From Candidatus Aenigmatarchaeota archaeon (GTDB lineage Archaea > Aenigmatarchaeota > Aenigmatarchaeia > QMZP01 > QMZT01): DNA of 64,000 nucleotides. The first letter of the stretch is position 1, and the number at the start of each line of letters is the position of its first letter. The notes under the pieces are model-generated. The model worked only from the letters and a program-made list of their open reading frames with translations. It was not told where the DNA came from and made no database searches. Made by a program: the position numbers and the translations under genes. Of the stretch, positions 34,257 to 42,614 are shown piece after piece. The stretch spans positions 1 through 64,000 of the forward strand of contig JAFGDH010000016.1 of the NCBI GenBank assembly GCA_016932215.1, in the 5' to 3' direction.

Positions 34257-34687
34257 GGAACTGGGGCAGGGTGAGAGGGGTATGGACCGTGATGCGAAAT
34301 TTTTTAGTGATCAGCTTATGCAAGGTTCTTCCGGACATAGAGTTCAAGAACGTTCTTTATCGCAGGGTAGGGATAAAGATAGGAAAGGACGTAACGATAA
34401 TGGGATCATCCTTCGACATATTCTTCCCCGAGCTTATCGAGATTGGCGACGGTTCAACGGTCGGTGCGTTTACGGTCATACTCACCCACGAGTTCGAGAA
34501 CGACAGTTGGTCGAGGGGTAAAATAAAGATAGGTAAGAACTGCCTGATAGGGGCGATGACGGTGATCCTTCCCGGAGTGGAGATAGGCGACAACTGCACC
34601 ATCGCTTCGTATTCCCTTGTCAACAAAAGCATCCCTCCGAACACGTTTGCCGGCGGCGTTCCCGTCAGGCCTTTGGGAAAGACTTAA
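34190..34687 (+). CDS. Left-handed beta-helix (hexapeptide) acyltransferase
   Basis: 165 residues. From about residue 60 there are hexapeptide turns (IGKDVTIMGSS, IGDGSTVGAFTVI, IGKNCLIGAMTVI, IGDNCTIASYSLV), a catalytic-type His in ILTHEFE, and the usual C-terminal IPPNTFAGGVPVRPL. It resembles maltose/galactoside O-acetyltransferases; acceptor unknown. The start is ATG 34190 or ATG 34247. It overlaps UPF0248 and precedes a membrane protein. Confidence 0.85.
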   Translation: MEEKFKKRMLRTFRFPKEDMSVRNWGRVRGVWTVMRNFLVISLCKVLPDIEFKNVLYRRVGIKIGKDVTIMGSSFDIFFPELIEIGDGSTVGAFTVILTHEFENDSWSRGKIKIGKNCLIGAMTVILPGVEIGDNCTIASYSLVNKSIPPNTFAGGVPVRPLGKT

Positions 34688-34709
34688 ATGGGTTCAGCGA
34701 AATATTATA

Positions 34710-35339
34710 ATGGCTTCTAAATTCCGGAGGTTCACGGGATACGTTTTCCGGACGAAATGGACCCTTTTGTCCCTGATAATAATCAACATGATCGGCTTCT
34801 TCATCGGCATATACTATTACCTCGACGAGCTTGCGGTACATCCCCCGTATCTGTGGCCCATAGTGATGGACTGCCCTGTCGCCGTCCTTCTCTTTTCCGT
34901 CATCTGCATATTTTACCTGGCGAAAAGGAAGTTCCACAACCTACTGGTGTTCTTCACCTCCGTCTATATGATCAAGTACGGTCTATGGACGCTGACAGCA
35001 ATCGTGCTTTACTGGAACTTTTACATGCCGGGAATCGACCAGACCATAGCGGCCCTTAATTTCATCCTTCACACAGGTCTCATACTCGAGGGAATCACGC
35101 TTTCCGGGAAGGTCTCGAAAAACCAGTACAATGCGGTGATAGTCCTCACCCTCGCGCTGGTTAACGATTTCTTCGACTACTTCATGGGAACCCTTCAGAA
35201 CATGCCTCATACCTACGTGGGAATCCTGATGATAGAAAGCATTATCGTGAGCGTTGCTTTGCCTGTTGCTGTTTATTTATTCCGTAATCAGACAAGGTCC
35301 GAGAAATCCGAAGGTTCGAAAGGAAGATCAAAGCCGTAA
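34710..35339 (+). CDS. DUF1405-like membrane protein
   Basis: About 209 residues with six predicted membrane segments (LSLIIINMIGFFIGIYYYL, CPVAVLLFSVICIFYLA, LTAIVLYWNFYM and others), in the pattern of DUF1405 proteins of archaea and Bacillus. ATG 34710 is chosen because the upstream in-frame extension overlaps the acyltransferase and is hydrophilic. The 3' end overlaps the convergent gene by 52 bases. Function unknown. Confidence 0.75.
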   Translation: MASKFRRFTGYVFRTKWTLLSLIIINMIGFFIGIYYYLDELAVHPPYLWPIVMDCPVAVLLFSVICIFYLAKRKFHNLLVFFTSVYMIKYGLWTLTAIVLYWNFYMPGIDQTIAALNFILHTGLILEGITLSGKVSKNQYNAVIVLTLALVNDFFDYFMGTLQNMPHTYVGILMIESIIVSVALPVAVYLFRNQTRSEKSEGSKGRSKP

Positions 35340-36151
35340 CGGTTCTGCATTTTTTGGCTGAATCTGATAAGCTCCCTGTTTGAAGGGTCGAGAAAGAAAT
35401 CAATTTTGCCCCCGTTAATATTAACGTAGGAATGAAAGCTTCCGGATTCCAGAGACCTCGTTTTTATATCATCCTCCGTTATCGGGAGATCCGGAATACC
35501 TATTTTCATCATGTTCAAATTAAGTTCCATGATATTTCTCGCCTCATCCTCCGTGGGCCTTGCAAAATAATTTATCTGCCACCTGTCTTTCTGCCCTCTG
35601 CTGTCAACGGTGGTTTTTGTCGAGATAAGGACGGAAGCGGAGTCCCTTTCCATTCTTCTTACGAACTCCCTGTCCTGATCAGTTGCCTTCTGGTCCATTG
35701 CCTTTTGCAGCATTTTTATCCTGTATATAGGGATAGTAAGACCAGCCTGTTTTGCCTTCGGTCCGCATTCCTTCGGAATACCCGTTGATTCAAGAGCCCT
35801 GGCTACGTAAGACCCCCCCTCTGTGATTAACATGATAGTACCGTGACCTTCTTTTCCGTATACTATTTCTGAATCTATTTTGAGATTTCCTGCAATGATG
35901 TCACGGATTTTTTCCAATGTCTCATCCTCCCCTGAAATCATGACGTTTTTCCTCATGCACCCGGAATAGAAAGCAAAATTTGCATAAACGTTCAGGTGAG
36001 GGAATTTCTGATCTTCTGCCACCATCGGAATCCAGTTCAAGTCTTCAAGAAATCGCACAGCACCATTCGCATATTTGCATTCTGGTCTGTTATAAGTTTT
36101 TCTAATTGAATCTTCTGTTATTATACTATGATTTCTGAGCGCTGATAACAT
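35288..36151 (-). CDS. Possible LAGLIDADG-fold-like protein
   Basis: 287 residues. FAFYSGCMRKNVMISG around residue 55 and VARALESTGIPKECGPKAKQ with TIPIYRI around residue 115-140 resemble the layout of archaeal homing-endonuclease-like and WhiA-like LAGLIDADG proteins, including the later line often written as GxPxGxK...IPxWI. The acidic catalytic residues of active endonucleases are not evident, so a DNA-binding or regulatory role is as likely. It is a free-standing gene, not in an intron or intein. Confidence 0.5.
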   Translation of the reverse strand: MLSALRNHSIITEDSIRKTYNRPECKYANGAVRFLEDLNWIPMVAEDQKFPHLNVYANFAFYSGCMRKNVMISGEDETLEKIRDIIAGNLKIDSEIVYGKEGHGTIMLITEGGSYVARALESTGIPKECGPKAKQAGLTIPIYRIKMLQKAMDQKATDQDREFVRRMERDSASVLISTKTTVDSRGQKDRWQINYFARPTEDEARNIMELNLNMMKIGIPDLPITEDDIKTRSLESGSFHSYVNINGGKIDFFLDPSNRELIRFSQKMQNRYGFDLPFEPSDFSDLV

Positions 36152-36174
36152 AATCTAATTACTCAGAAAATCTT

Positions 36175-37179
36175 TTAAATCAAACATTTGATAAAAACGC
36201 AGTTACTTCGCCTCTGTGTGGTGAATTTCGCGTCCAGGAACTTTTCTATCGTCCAAATGTTAGTCCTGGCATGGTTGGTAAGCCTGGAAACGCTCACTTC
36301 CGAATCCCCGGCCAGCGCCATGTAAGGAAGAATCTGGTCCCCCATCCATTCGTCGAGGCACGCTCCTGAATCTTTCTGCTTAAGAAGGGTTTCCTTCGTT
36401 CTTTCCCCCACCTTCTCAGCAGGCATCCCCCTCTCCCCGAGGAACGATGATCCAATTCTTGTGTTACCGAAATTCGAAACCAGAAGAATGGAGCATCCGG
36501 TGGAAAAGGAATCCAGATAGAATGCGTTCCTTTCATCCAGCTCCAGCCCAGTCCCCTTGAATATTCGAGTCGCTACGTCTGCGTTTTTCAGATCATTAGA
36601 TGAATAGCAGTAGCCGGATGTTCCTTCGAAATCTCCGCGATCAACGAGCCGTAAAGGTTTCAGTTTCCCCGGCTTTATACGTACCTTCAGGATCCCCCCT
36701 CCCTTCGGGAAGAATCCCGGCTTGACAATTTCCGGATATATCTCGAGACCCATCCCCTTCAGTAAATAACAGAACACGTTTTCGAAATAATCAGCCACCG
36801 GAGACCACTTAACGTGCGTCCCGCCGGTGATCTCGATCTCCAGCTCCTTATCCGTATGTACCAGCGGGATCATCAGCGACTGCAAAACCAAGGTAACTGA
36901 TCCGGCGGTTCCAACGTCTATCTTCATGTCCTCAAAAGCGAGCTTTCCGGGGATGAATTCCAGTTCCTCCGAACCCATTTCCAGTCCCCTGATCTCGGCG
37001 TTGCAAAGCTTCCCGACGGCCTCTATGCCTTTGAGGTGCTGAGCCTTCAGGCCGGGATTAGGGCGTCCCTTCCTTATTCTGAAAATACGGCACGGTTTAC
37101 CGGTCACCGCGGAAAGACCTACGGCCGTCCGGATGATCTGACCCCCTCCCTCAAGGTAAGAGCCGTCTATCTGTATCAT
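36175..37179 (-). CDS. rtcA: RNA 3'-terminal phosphate cyclase RtcA
   Basis: Converts RNA 3'-phosphate to 2',3'-cyclic phosphate through an adenylated His intermediate. 334 residues. Signature segments are DGSYLEGGGQIIRTAVGLSA at the N-terminus, RPNPGLKAQHLKGI, the FFPKGGGILKVRI family block, and the nucleophile His in LTNHARTNIW near the C-terminus. RtcB ligase is not in the window. A role in tRNA or other RNA repair is plausible in an organism rich in tRNA introns. Confidence 0.95.
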   Translation of the reverse strand: MIQIDGSYLEGGGQIIRTAVGLSAVTGKPCRIFRIRKGRPNPGLKAQHLKGIEAVGKLCNAEIRGLEMGSEELEFIPGKLAFEDMKIDVGTAGSVTLVLQSLMIPLVHTDKELEIEITGGTHVKWSPVADYFENVFCYLLKGMGLEIYPEIVKPGFFPKGGGILKVRIKPGKLKPLRLVDRGDFEGTSGYCYSSNDLKNADVATRIFKGTGLELDERNAFYLDSFSTGCSILLVSNFGNTRIGSSFLGERGMPAEKVGERTKETLLKQKDSGACLDEWMGDQILPYMALAGDSEVSVSRLTNHARTNIWTIEKFLDAKFTTQRRSNCVFIKCLI

Positions 37180-37219
37180 AACAATAATTTGAATGATCTA
37201 GTTAAAACTTTTCACGGTT

Positions 37220-38122
37220 TCATTCTTTACTGAATTGCAGAACATCATTTCTCCCGAAAAGATTGAATCTGATGGCGAACATGTCCCCATGTTTCTCCGG
37301 CCTTATTGCCCTTGATTCCCCGAACTGCAGCTTTCTTACCCTCTTTTCAAGATCCGTCTCTGCGTTCTGATCGATATGCGTCCAGTGTCTGTTATAGTTT
37401 TGGCCCTGGCTCTTCAGCCAGTTTTCGCTGATTGAATTCTTGCCGTAAAATACTCTGTTCCTGAAGGCATCCTCCAGCTCGTCGTAAACCGCCCTCAGTT
37501 CTGCCAGGTTGTTGAAAAACTCCAGCTTGAGCCTCCCGGGTTTTACGGAATCGTGCGACAGATGCGTCATTCCCAGCATGATACCAAAATACCAATCCAT
37601 TGCATGCTTCATTTCATGTATTCCCAGTATGCTGTCCGCGTCCCCGTCCCCTGAAACCATATCATCCGAGAAAAGGTTCTCCGTAACGCAGAGATATACC
37701 GGGGTTCTTGTCCCGAAAGAAGGTACCGCGCCGGGCCTCATTATGCAAATGGGGTTTCTCATCTTTATTTCCCCGTACTGACCGACCTCGTATCCTGTCA
37801 TGCTTTTCACCTGCTGGTCGCTGAGCCCCTTTTTCGTGTATATCTCCGTCATCATCTCCGCCAGCTCCTGTTCCGTTGGTTCATAAACTATTCCCCTGAG
37901 CGGGCCGTCCTGCTTTGCCTTTGCGGCTCCCGGAAGGGAGTTCTCCTTTTCCTCTAGATATTTTTCAGGTGATATCATGCCGCTTCTGACGTCTTCCATC
38001 GTATGTGGTCCAGTGCTTCCGAATAGATATTTCGCAAAACCCAGTTCCATTGCCGCGGCTCCGCCAAATACTGCCTTTAAAGACGTATCAATGAATTGTT
38101 TTCTGGTGTATTGTTTGGTCAT
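37220..38122 (-). CDS. Putative exported HExxH metallopeptidase-like protein
   Basis: About 300 residues from ATG 38122. A basic start (TKQYTRKQF) leads to a weak hydrophobic stretch AVFGGAAAMELGFAKYLFG that may be a signal or anchor. IHEMKHAMDWYFG contains a gluzincin-type HExxH, with a possible third ligand in NNLAELRAVYDELEDA about 50 residues later. Family not recognised. It is separate from its neighbours and probably monocistronic. Confidence 0.6.
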   Translation of the reverse strand: MTKQYTRKQFIDTSLKAVFGGAAAMELGFAKYLFGSTGPHTMEDVRSGMISPEKYLEEKENSLPGAAKAKQDGPLRGIVYEPTEQELAEMMTEIYTKKGLSDQQVKSMTGYEVGQYGEIKMRNPICIMRPGAVPSFGTRTPVYLCVTENLFSDDMVSGDGDADSILGIHEMKHAMDWYFGIMLGMTHLSHDSVKPGRLKLEFFNNLAELRAVYDELEDAFRNRVFYGKNSISENWLKSQGQNYNRHWTHIDQNAETDLEKRVRKLQFGESRAIRPEKHGDMFAIRFNLFGRNDVLQFSKE

Positions 38123-38191
38123 GTTGAAAATTGAAGGCAAGTTATTTAACCTGAAAAAATTACGTTTTTTGTTTTGACAAAGGAAAATAAT

Positions 38192-39148
38192 TCACTTTTT
38201 CCCTTTCCCGTTCTTCCCTTCCAGATCCTTTATCCTCTTCTTTAATTCAACCATCTTCAGTTCCCTTCCGACGGCCAGCTCGTTGAACTTCTCCATCTGG
38301 AAGTTTCTGGCTTCAATCTCTTTCCTGGATTTCTCGAGGTCATTGCTAATCCTTTTCTGAGCGTCGATCTCCTCGTCCAGTCTTTTTATCATCGTGTTGA
38401 AGGAATTGGAAAGCGTTCCTATCTCGTCCTTCCTCCTGGTTAGATTCCTGCTTACCTTTATCTTGAAGTCCCCTTTCGTTATCCTGTTGGCGGTTCTCGA
38501 TAGGTCGGTTATGGGATCTGTAAGTCTCTTGGCAAAAATGAACGAGAATGTAACGCACCCCAGCGTGGTAATGATGATCAGCGTCATCACGGTGTTGATC
38601 GTTGTTATGTGAGTTTGCTCTATCCTTTTCTGAATCTCTTCCGCGTAAGACAGTTCTTTCACTATCAGGTTCCCGCTGTTCTCGTTTATGAATCTGGCTT
38701 TGTTCACCACGTCCTCGTACACCTCCGTGGATTCCACCAGCTTTCCGCTTTCTATGTGAACGATCCCTTCATCGCAGAGTTCCACTATTTTCATCACGTA
38801 GTTCTTCAGTCCCCTGTACGCGATCCTGCTGTCCGCGCTGACGATGGAATCGTCCAGTCTGGAGAAGGCGGCGGTTATATCCCCGCGGAGCTGGTCGTAT
38901 TTTTTCACCCTTTCCCTGTTTCCCGGGCTGTTGACCAGATTGTAATAGGACTGGATGAATTCCGGCACGTAATAGCTGAACTTGTTCTCAAGCACGAGAT
39001 TGTCCGTAACTTCCTTGTATTCCGCGACGATTCCGAAATGAACGACCGAAAGATACACTGTTTGAAGCAGCAGTACGGCTATTACTATCATGAAAGAGAA
39101 TATCAACTTGGTTTTTATGCCGTTCAGAATCAAGACATTTTTTTGCAT
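38192..39148 (-). CDS. Membrane receptor with HAMP domain and no output domain
   Basis: About 318 residues. Membrane segment 1 is FSFMIVIAVLLLQTVYLSVV, an extracellular helical sensor domain covers about residues 35-185, and segment 2 is TVMTLIIITTLGCVTFSFIFA. A HAMP follows (RLTDPITDLSRTANRITKGDFKIKV...DEIGTLSNSFNTMI), then a coiled coil to the end. There is no kinase, cyclase or methyl-accepting region. It lies 42 bases downstream of a sugar-binding lipoprotein gene and probably forms a sensory pair with it. Confidence 0.85.
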   Translation of the reverse strand: MQKNVLILNGIKTKLIFSFMIVIAVLLLQTVYLSVVHFGIVAEYKEVTDNLVLENKFSYYVPEFIQSYYNLVNSPGNRERVKKYDQLRGDITAAFSRLDDSIVSADSRIAYRGLKNYVMKIVELCDEGIVHIESGKLVESTEVYEDVVNKARFINENSGNLIVKELSYAEEIQKRIEQTHITTINTVMTLIIITTLGCVTFSFIFAKRLTDPITDLSRTANRITKGDFKIKVSRNLTRRKDEIGTLSNSFNTMIKRLDEEIDAQKRISNDLEKSRKEIEARNFQMEKFNELAVGRELKMVELKKRIKDLEGKNGKGKK

Positions 39149-39190
39149 ATACCAAGTCACCAGTTATTATTATCGGGGAACTGGATAAAA

Positions 39191-40267
39191 TTAATTCCTT
39201 TCAGGTCTCTCGCTTTCCGGTACGTTCTGGTAGACGTCTTCGTACGAATGGAAGCCGTCCGCTATGACCGTGCTCATCAGGTTGTCCCTGGTGACCATCC
39301 GGACATCCAGCAGATAGGAGGGAACCTCTATTTCGCCGTTGTCCACTTCCTGGTTGGTTTCAGCTGTTTCTCCCTTCGCTATCGCGACCGCCATCTCCGC
39401 CGCCTTTTCCGCGATGCTCATGAGCGGCTTGTATACGCTGATCGTCTGTCTCCCCTCGGCGATCATCTGGCATGCTCCCAGCGATGCGTCCTGGCCTGAC
39501 ACGGGGATTCCGGAAAGATTGAATTCTTCCAGCGCCTGTATAGCTCCCATCGCGGTTCCGTCGTTCGCGCAGACCACAGCATCGACCGTCCCGTTCTCTT
39601 CGAGGTATGCCTTCAGCTGCCTGTATGCCTCCTCGGATTTCCATCCGTCGTTGAACACGTCCAGCACGAGGTTTATTTCCCCGCTGTCTATCTTCGGCTG
39701 CAGAAGGTTGAACGACCCTTCCTTCACGAGGAATGCGTTGTTGTCTGTTAGCGAACCGCCAAGGTAAGCGAAATCCCCCTCGCTCACTACGTCCAGCACG
39801 CCTTTCGCCTCGTATTCCCCTACCTTGACGTTGTCGAAAGAGATGTAATAATCCAGATCGCAGTTTTTAATCAGCCGGTCGTACGCTATTACCTGTATGC
39901 CAGCTTCGTGCGCCTTTTCAACTATGGAAGCTGCCTTTTCCCCGTCGTGCGCCACTATCACAAGGGCATCCACCCCCTGGAGAATCAGGTTCTCGGCCTG
40001 CGATTCCTGTATGTCGGCATCCAGATCGGCCGAAACTGCAATAACCGATGCCCCCAATTCTTCCGCCTTTTCGGTGAAGAAGTCCCTGTCCCTTTGCCAT
40101 CTTTCCACGCGGAGGTCAGAAAGCGAGAATCCTATAACTATCATGTCTTCGTTTCCCTGCGTGTTGTCTGTGGTGCCCGTGCCGGAATCCTGGCTGACGC
40201 AACCGGAAACGAATACAACCGAGACTAAAAAAAGCAGAATGGCTTTCTGTAATATGACCCCTTTCAT
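39191..40267 (-). CDS. Sugar-binding lipoprotein (XylF/RbsB-like periplasmic-binding family 1)
   Basis: 358 residues. The signal with lipobox is LLFLVSVVFVSGC, followed by a Gly/Thr-rich linker and a two-domain type I binding fold: IGFSLSDLRVERWQRDRDFF, QGVDALVIVAHDG, VIAYDRLI, VVCANDGTAMGAIQALEE and GIPVSGQDASLGACQ. These resemble xylose/ribose-binding proteins. No ABC permease or ATPase is in the window; the downstream gene is a HAMP receptor, pointing to ligand sensing rather than uptake. Confidence 0.9.
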   Translation of the reverse strand: MKGVILQKAILLFLVSVVFVSGCVSQDSGTGTTDNTQGNEDMIVIGFSLSDLRVERWQRDRDFFTEKAEELGASVIAVSADLDADIQESQAENLILQGVDALVIVAHDGEKAASIVEKAHEAGIQVIAYDRLIKNCDLDYYISFDNVKVGEYEAKGVLDVVSEGDFAYLGGSLTDNNAFLVKEGSFNLLQPKIDSGEINLVLDVFNDGWKSEEAYRQLKAYLEENGTVDAVVCANDGTAMGAIQALEEFNLSGIPVSGQDASLGACQMIAEGRQTISVYKPLMSIAEKAAEMAVAIAKGETAETNQEVDNGEIEVPSYLLDVRMVTRDNLMSTVIADGFHSYEDVYQNVPESERPERN

Positions 40268-40331
40268 CTGACCCCTGAATATTAATTCCGTTGCTTTGGT
40301 ATAAATAGTTTTGTTTAAACGTTACTACGTT

Positions 40332-41579
40332 TCAGACGCTTATCTTTTCCCCGTTTCCGGGAGCAACTGTATCGAAGCCCATGCCATTGAGATCTTTTGA
40401 GAAATCATCGGTGTGCTCGCCATGGATGAGGATGATCTTTTCCGGGCTTACCTTCTTATAGAACTCTAACAGGTGGTCCCTGTCCGTGTGGGCGGAGAAA
40501 TCCAGGAAATTCATCTTCATCTGGGGTCTCAGGTCCACTTCCCCGTTGTCGTATCTCCCGGTATCCATCAGGCCCCTTCCCGCGGTCCCCGGGACCTGGA
40601 ATCCGGTGAGCGTCAGCGAGCAGTCCTGCCTTTTCCACAGATGGGAAAGGTAATAAACGATCGGCCCTCCGTTGAGCATCCCGGCGGTCGTTATTATGAC
40701 GCATGGGTTCTGTATCACTTCCTTCCTCATCCGGTCCCTCTTCACCTTGGTGGCCCTGTCGAACGCCCCTTTGAGGGTTTTGTAGTCCCGGACGGATTTC
40801 TGGTGTTTGAGAATCTTTTCGGTCGCCCTTATGCCCATCCCGTCAACGAAGACAGGGAATCCGAGTTTCGAGAGGATTATCAGCATCTCCTGCGTTCTCC
40901 CTACCGCGAAGGCCGGTATCACCGCTATCCCGTTGTTGTATACGGTGTCCTGGACTATCTTCTTCAGTTCGTCCTCCAGCCCCCTCCGGTCCGGGTGGTT
41001 CCCGTAGGAATAGGTGGATTCCGATATTATGACGTCTATGTCCTTAAACTCTGAAAAGGCGCCCTTCATAAGGGCGGTGTCTATGAATTTTATGTCTCCC
41101 GTGTACAAAATGCGTTTGCCCTTGCTTTCCAGAAGGGTAAGTACGCTCCCGGGTATGTGCCCGGCATGGAAGAATTCGGCATTCGAGACGGAGAACTCCT
41201 GTCTCTGGCCCGGTTCCATGAACTCTATGTGCCTTTCCGCCTTCTTTATGTCGTTTAACATGAAATGGAGCTCGTCTCCCCTCTTCTTCTGGACCTTCAG
41301 GCTGTCGCGAAGCAGGATGGACGTGAGGTCGGCTGTGGGTGGTGTCATGAAAACCGGGCCGCTGTACCCCCTCCTGTAAAGGTCGGGGATAAAGCCGGAA
41401 TGGTCCATGTGCGCATGGGAAATGAATATCCCGTCCAGGCGTATGTCCGGTTGTATGGGATGGGTGTTGTCCTGGACCTCTATCCCGTAGTCGAACAGGA
41501 ACTTTTCCACGCCCGTGTCCAGAAGTATGCCTGATCTCCCGACTTCTCTAGCTCCTCCCAGAAAACGGATGTCAATCAT
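40332..41579 (-). CDS. MBL-fold beta-CASP ribonuclease (archaeal CPSF-like)
   Basis: 415 residues. Metallo-beta-lactamase motifs are ISHAHMDHSGFIP (HxHxDH), HAGHIPGS, LYTGDIKF and the terminal HGEH. The beta-CASP part has IPAFAVGRTQE (motif A region), TTAGMLNGGP and FSAHTDRD. No KH domains are present, so it belongs to the shorter aCPSF2-like or aRNase J-like group. Expected roles are mRNA 3' processing or 5' exonuclease decay. Confidence 0.92.
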   Translation of the reverse strand: MIDIRFLGGAREVGRSGILLDTGVEKFLFDYGIEVQDNTHPIQPDIRLDGIFISHAHMDHSGFIPDLYRRGYSGPVFMTPPTADLTSILLRDSLKVQKKRGDELHFMLNDIKKAERHIEFMEPGQRQEFSVSNAEFFHAGHIPGSVLTLLESKGKRILYTGDIKFIDTALMKGAFSEFKDIDVIISESTYSYGNHPDRRGLEDELKKIVQDTVYNNGIAVIPAFAVGRTQEMLIILSKLGFPVFVDGMGIRATEKILKHQKSVRDYKTLKGAFDRATKVKRDRMRKEVIQNPCVIITTAGMLNGGPIVYYLSHLWKRQDCSLTLTGFQVPGTAGRGLMDTGRYDNGEVDLRPQMKMNFLDFSAHTDRDHLLEFYKKVSPEKIILIHGEHTDDFSKDLNGMGFDTVAPGNGEKISV

Positions 41580-41623
41580 GAGAAAACCAACTCTGCCTAT
41601 TTATAAACCATGGTCGGGATCAT

Positions 41624-42145
41624 TTAAATCTTTGACAATTTCGCCAGTTTCCCCGCTATTTCGTATCCCAGGTCGAAAACGAGCATCGCGGCGAAGACCT
41701 CCCAGAGACCTGTGGCGGCCGAATAGACGAATGTGAACAGCTTCATTGTCATCCTGTATTCGAGGAACCTTCCTAACAGACCCTTTATCTTCCCCCTGTC
41801 GTAAAGGTCGTTCCCTGCCTCGTCGAGAAGCCCTCCCGCCAGGAATATTGTCACCGGTAAAATTCCGATAACCGGCAGGCCGAGGAAGGCGAACGTCAGT
41901 ATTATGGATCCTATGCCCAGGAAGTGGACGGGATGGTCTATCTTCTTCGTGAAAAGGACGGACAGTATGACCGCTATCCCGAGCGGTGCGACCGGAGGGA
42001 ATCTTGCGATTATGAAGCCGGTTATTATCCCGTACGATATCCCCGCAATACTGCCAATATACGTCTTTCTTTTCGTGTCGTCCGCAAAATAATCTGAAAG
42101 TTTCGTCAAGAATCCCGCAATGAAGATTATCAGAATTTCAATCAT
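41624..42145 (-). CDS. Polytopic membrane protein of unknown function
   Basis: About 173 residues, with segments EILIIFIAGFLTKLSDYF, IAGISYGIITGFIIARF, LGIAVILSVLF, GSIILTFAFLGLPVIGILP and others. Charged motifs conserved in appearance are LTKLSDYFADD and GLLDEAGNDLYDRG. ATG 42145 overlaps the pdaD stop (42138), so the two are translationally coupled, along with dhs upstream. It might transport or sense a polyamine-related compound, but this is only context. Confidence 0.7.
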   Translation of the reverse strand: MIEILIIFIAGFLTKLSDYFADDTKRKTYIGSIAGISYGIITGFIIARFPPVAPLGIAVILSVLFTKKIDHPVHFLGIGSIILTFAFLGLPVIGILPVTIFLAGGLLDEAGNDLYDRGKIKGLLGRFLEYRMTMKLFTFVYSAATGLWEVFAAMLVFDLGYEIAGKLAKLSKI

Positions 42146-42605
42146 TCCACCCCTCCGATTTATATACCATTGCAATTACTGCTGAAACCGGAAAATCCCT
42201 GCATAAAACACTGATCGTCCTGTAATGGTATTCGAATTCCTTGTTCCTGGGGCTGGCGTCAGAACGTAACGTCTTCTCCACATGTTCCAGGACGTATTCC
42301 TCTGAATTCCCGCTCACGTATTCTACGACACCCGTGCCGTCTTTTGCAATTATCCATCCAATACCGACCCAAAGTTCTTTCCCGGGCTCGGTTTCGAAAC
42401 CTTCCGCAAGCACAACATACAGTCTGTGCCCTATGTTTTTGTGGTTCCAGTCTATCCTCCCTTCCGCAATTTCAGAATTTTCCGGGAGTATCGAGCTAAG
42501 CCTGATCAGGTTATAATTGCTTATTCCCGCGTCCCATAAGGCCTTGTCGAACGCCGCTTCCCTTGTCGGACCTTCCCCGGTTCCCCGTGTGATATGTATT
42601 TTCAT
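42138..42605 (-). CDS. pdaD: Pyruvoyl-dependent arginine decarboxylase
   Basis: Makes agmatine from arginine, the archaeal route to polyamines. 155 residues. The proenzyme cleaves itself before Ser in NLIRLSSILPENSE to form the pyruvoyl group. Other landmarks are TRGTGEGPTREAAFDKALWDAG and WVGIGWIIAKDGTG. It follows dhs by 9 bases: spermidine derived from agmatine is the aminobutyl donor for hypusine, so the pairing is functional. Confidence 0.94.
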   Translation of the reverse strand: MKIHITRGTGEGPTREAAFDKALWDAGISNYNLIRLSSILPENSEIAEGRIDWNHKNIGHRLYVVLAEGFETEPGKELWVGIGWIIAKDGTGVVEYVSGNSEEYVLEHVEKTLRSDASPRNKEFEYHYRTISVLCRDFPVSAVIAMVYKSEGWND

Positions 42606-42614
42606 TTTACCTTC

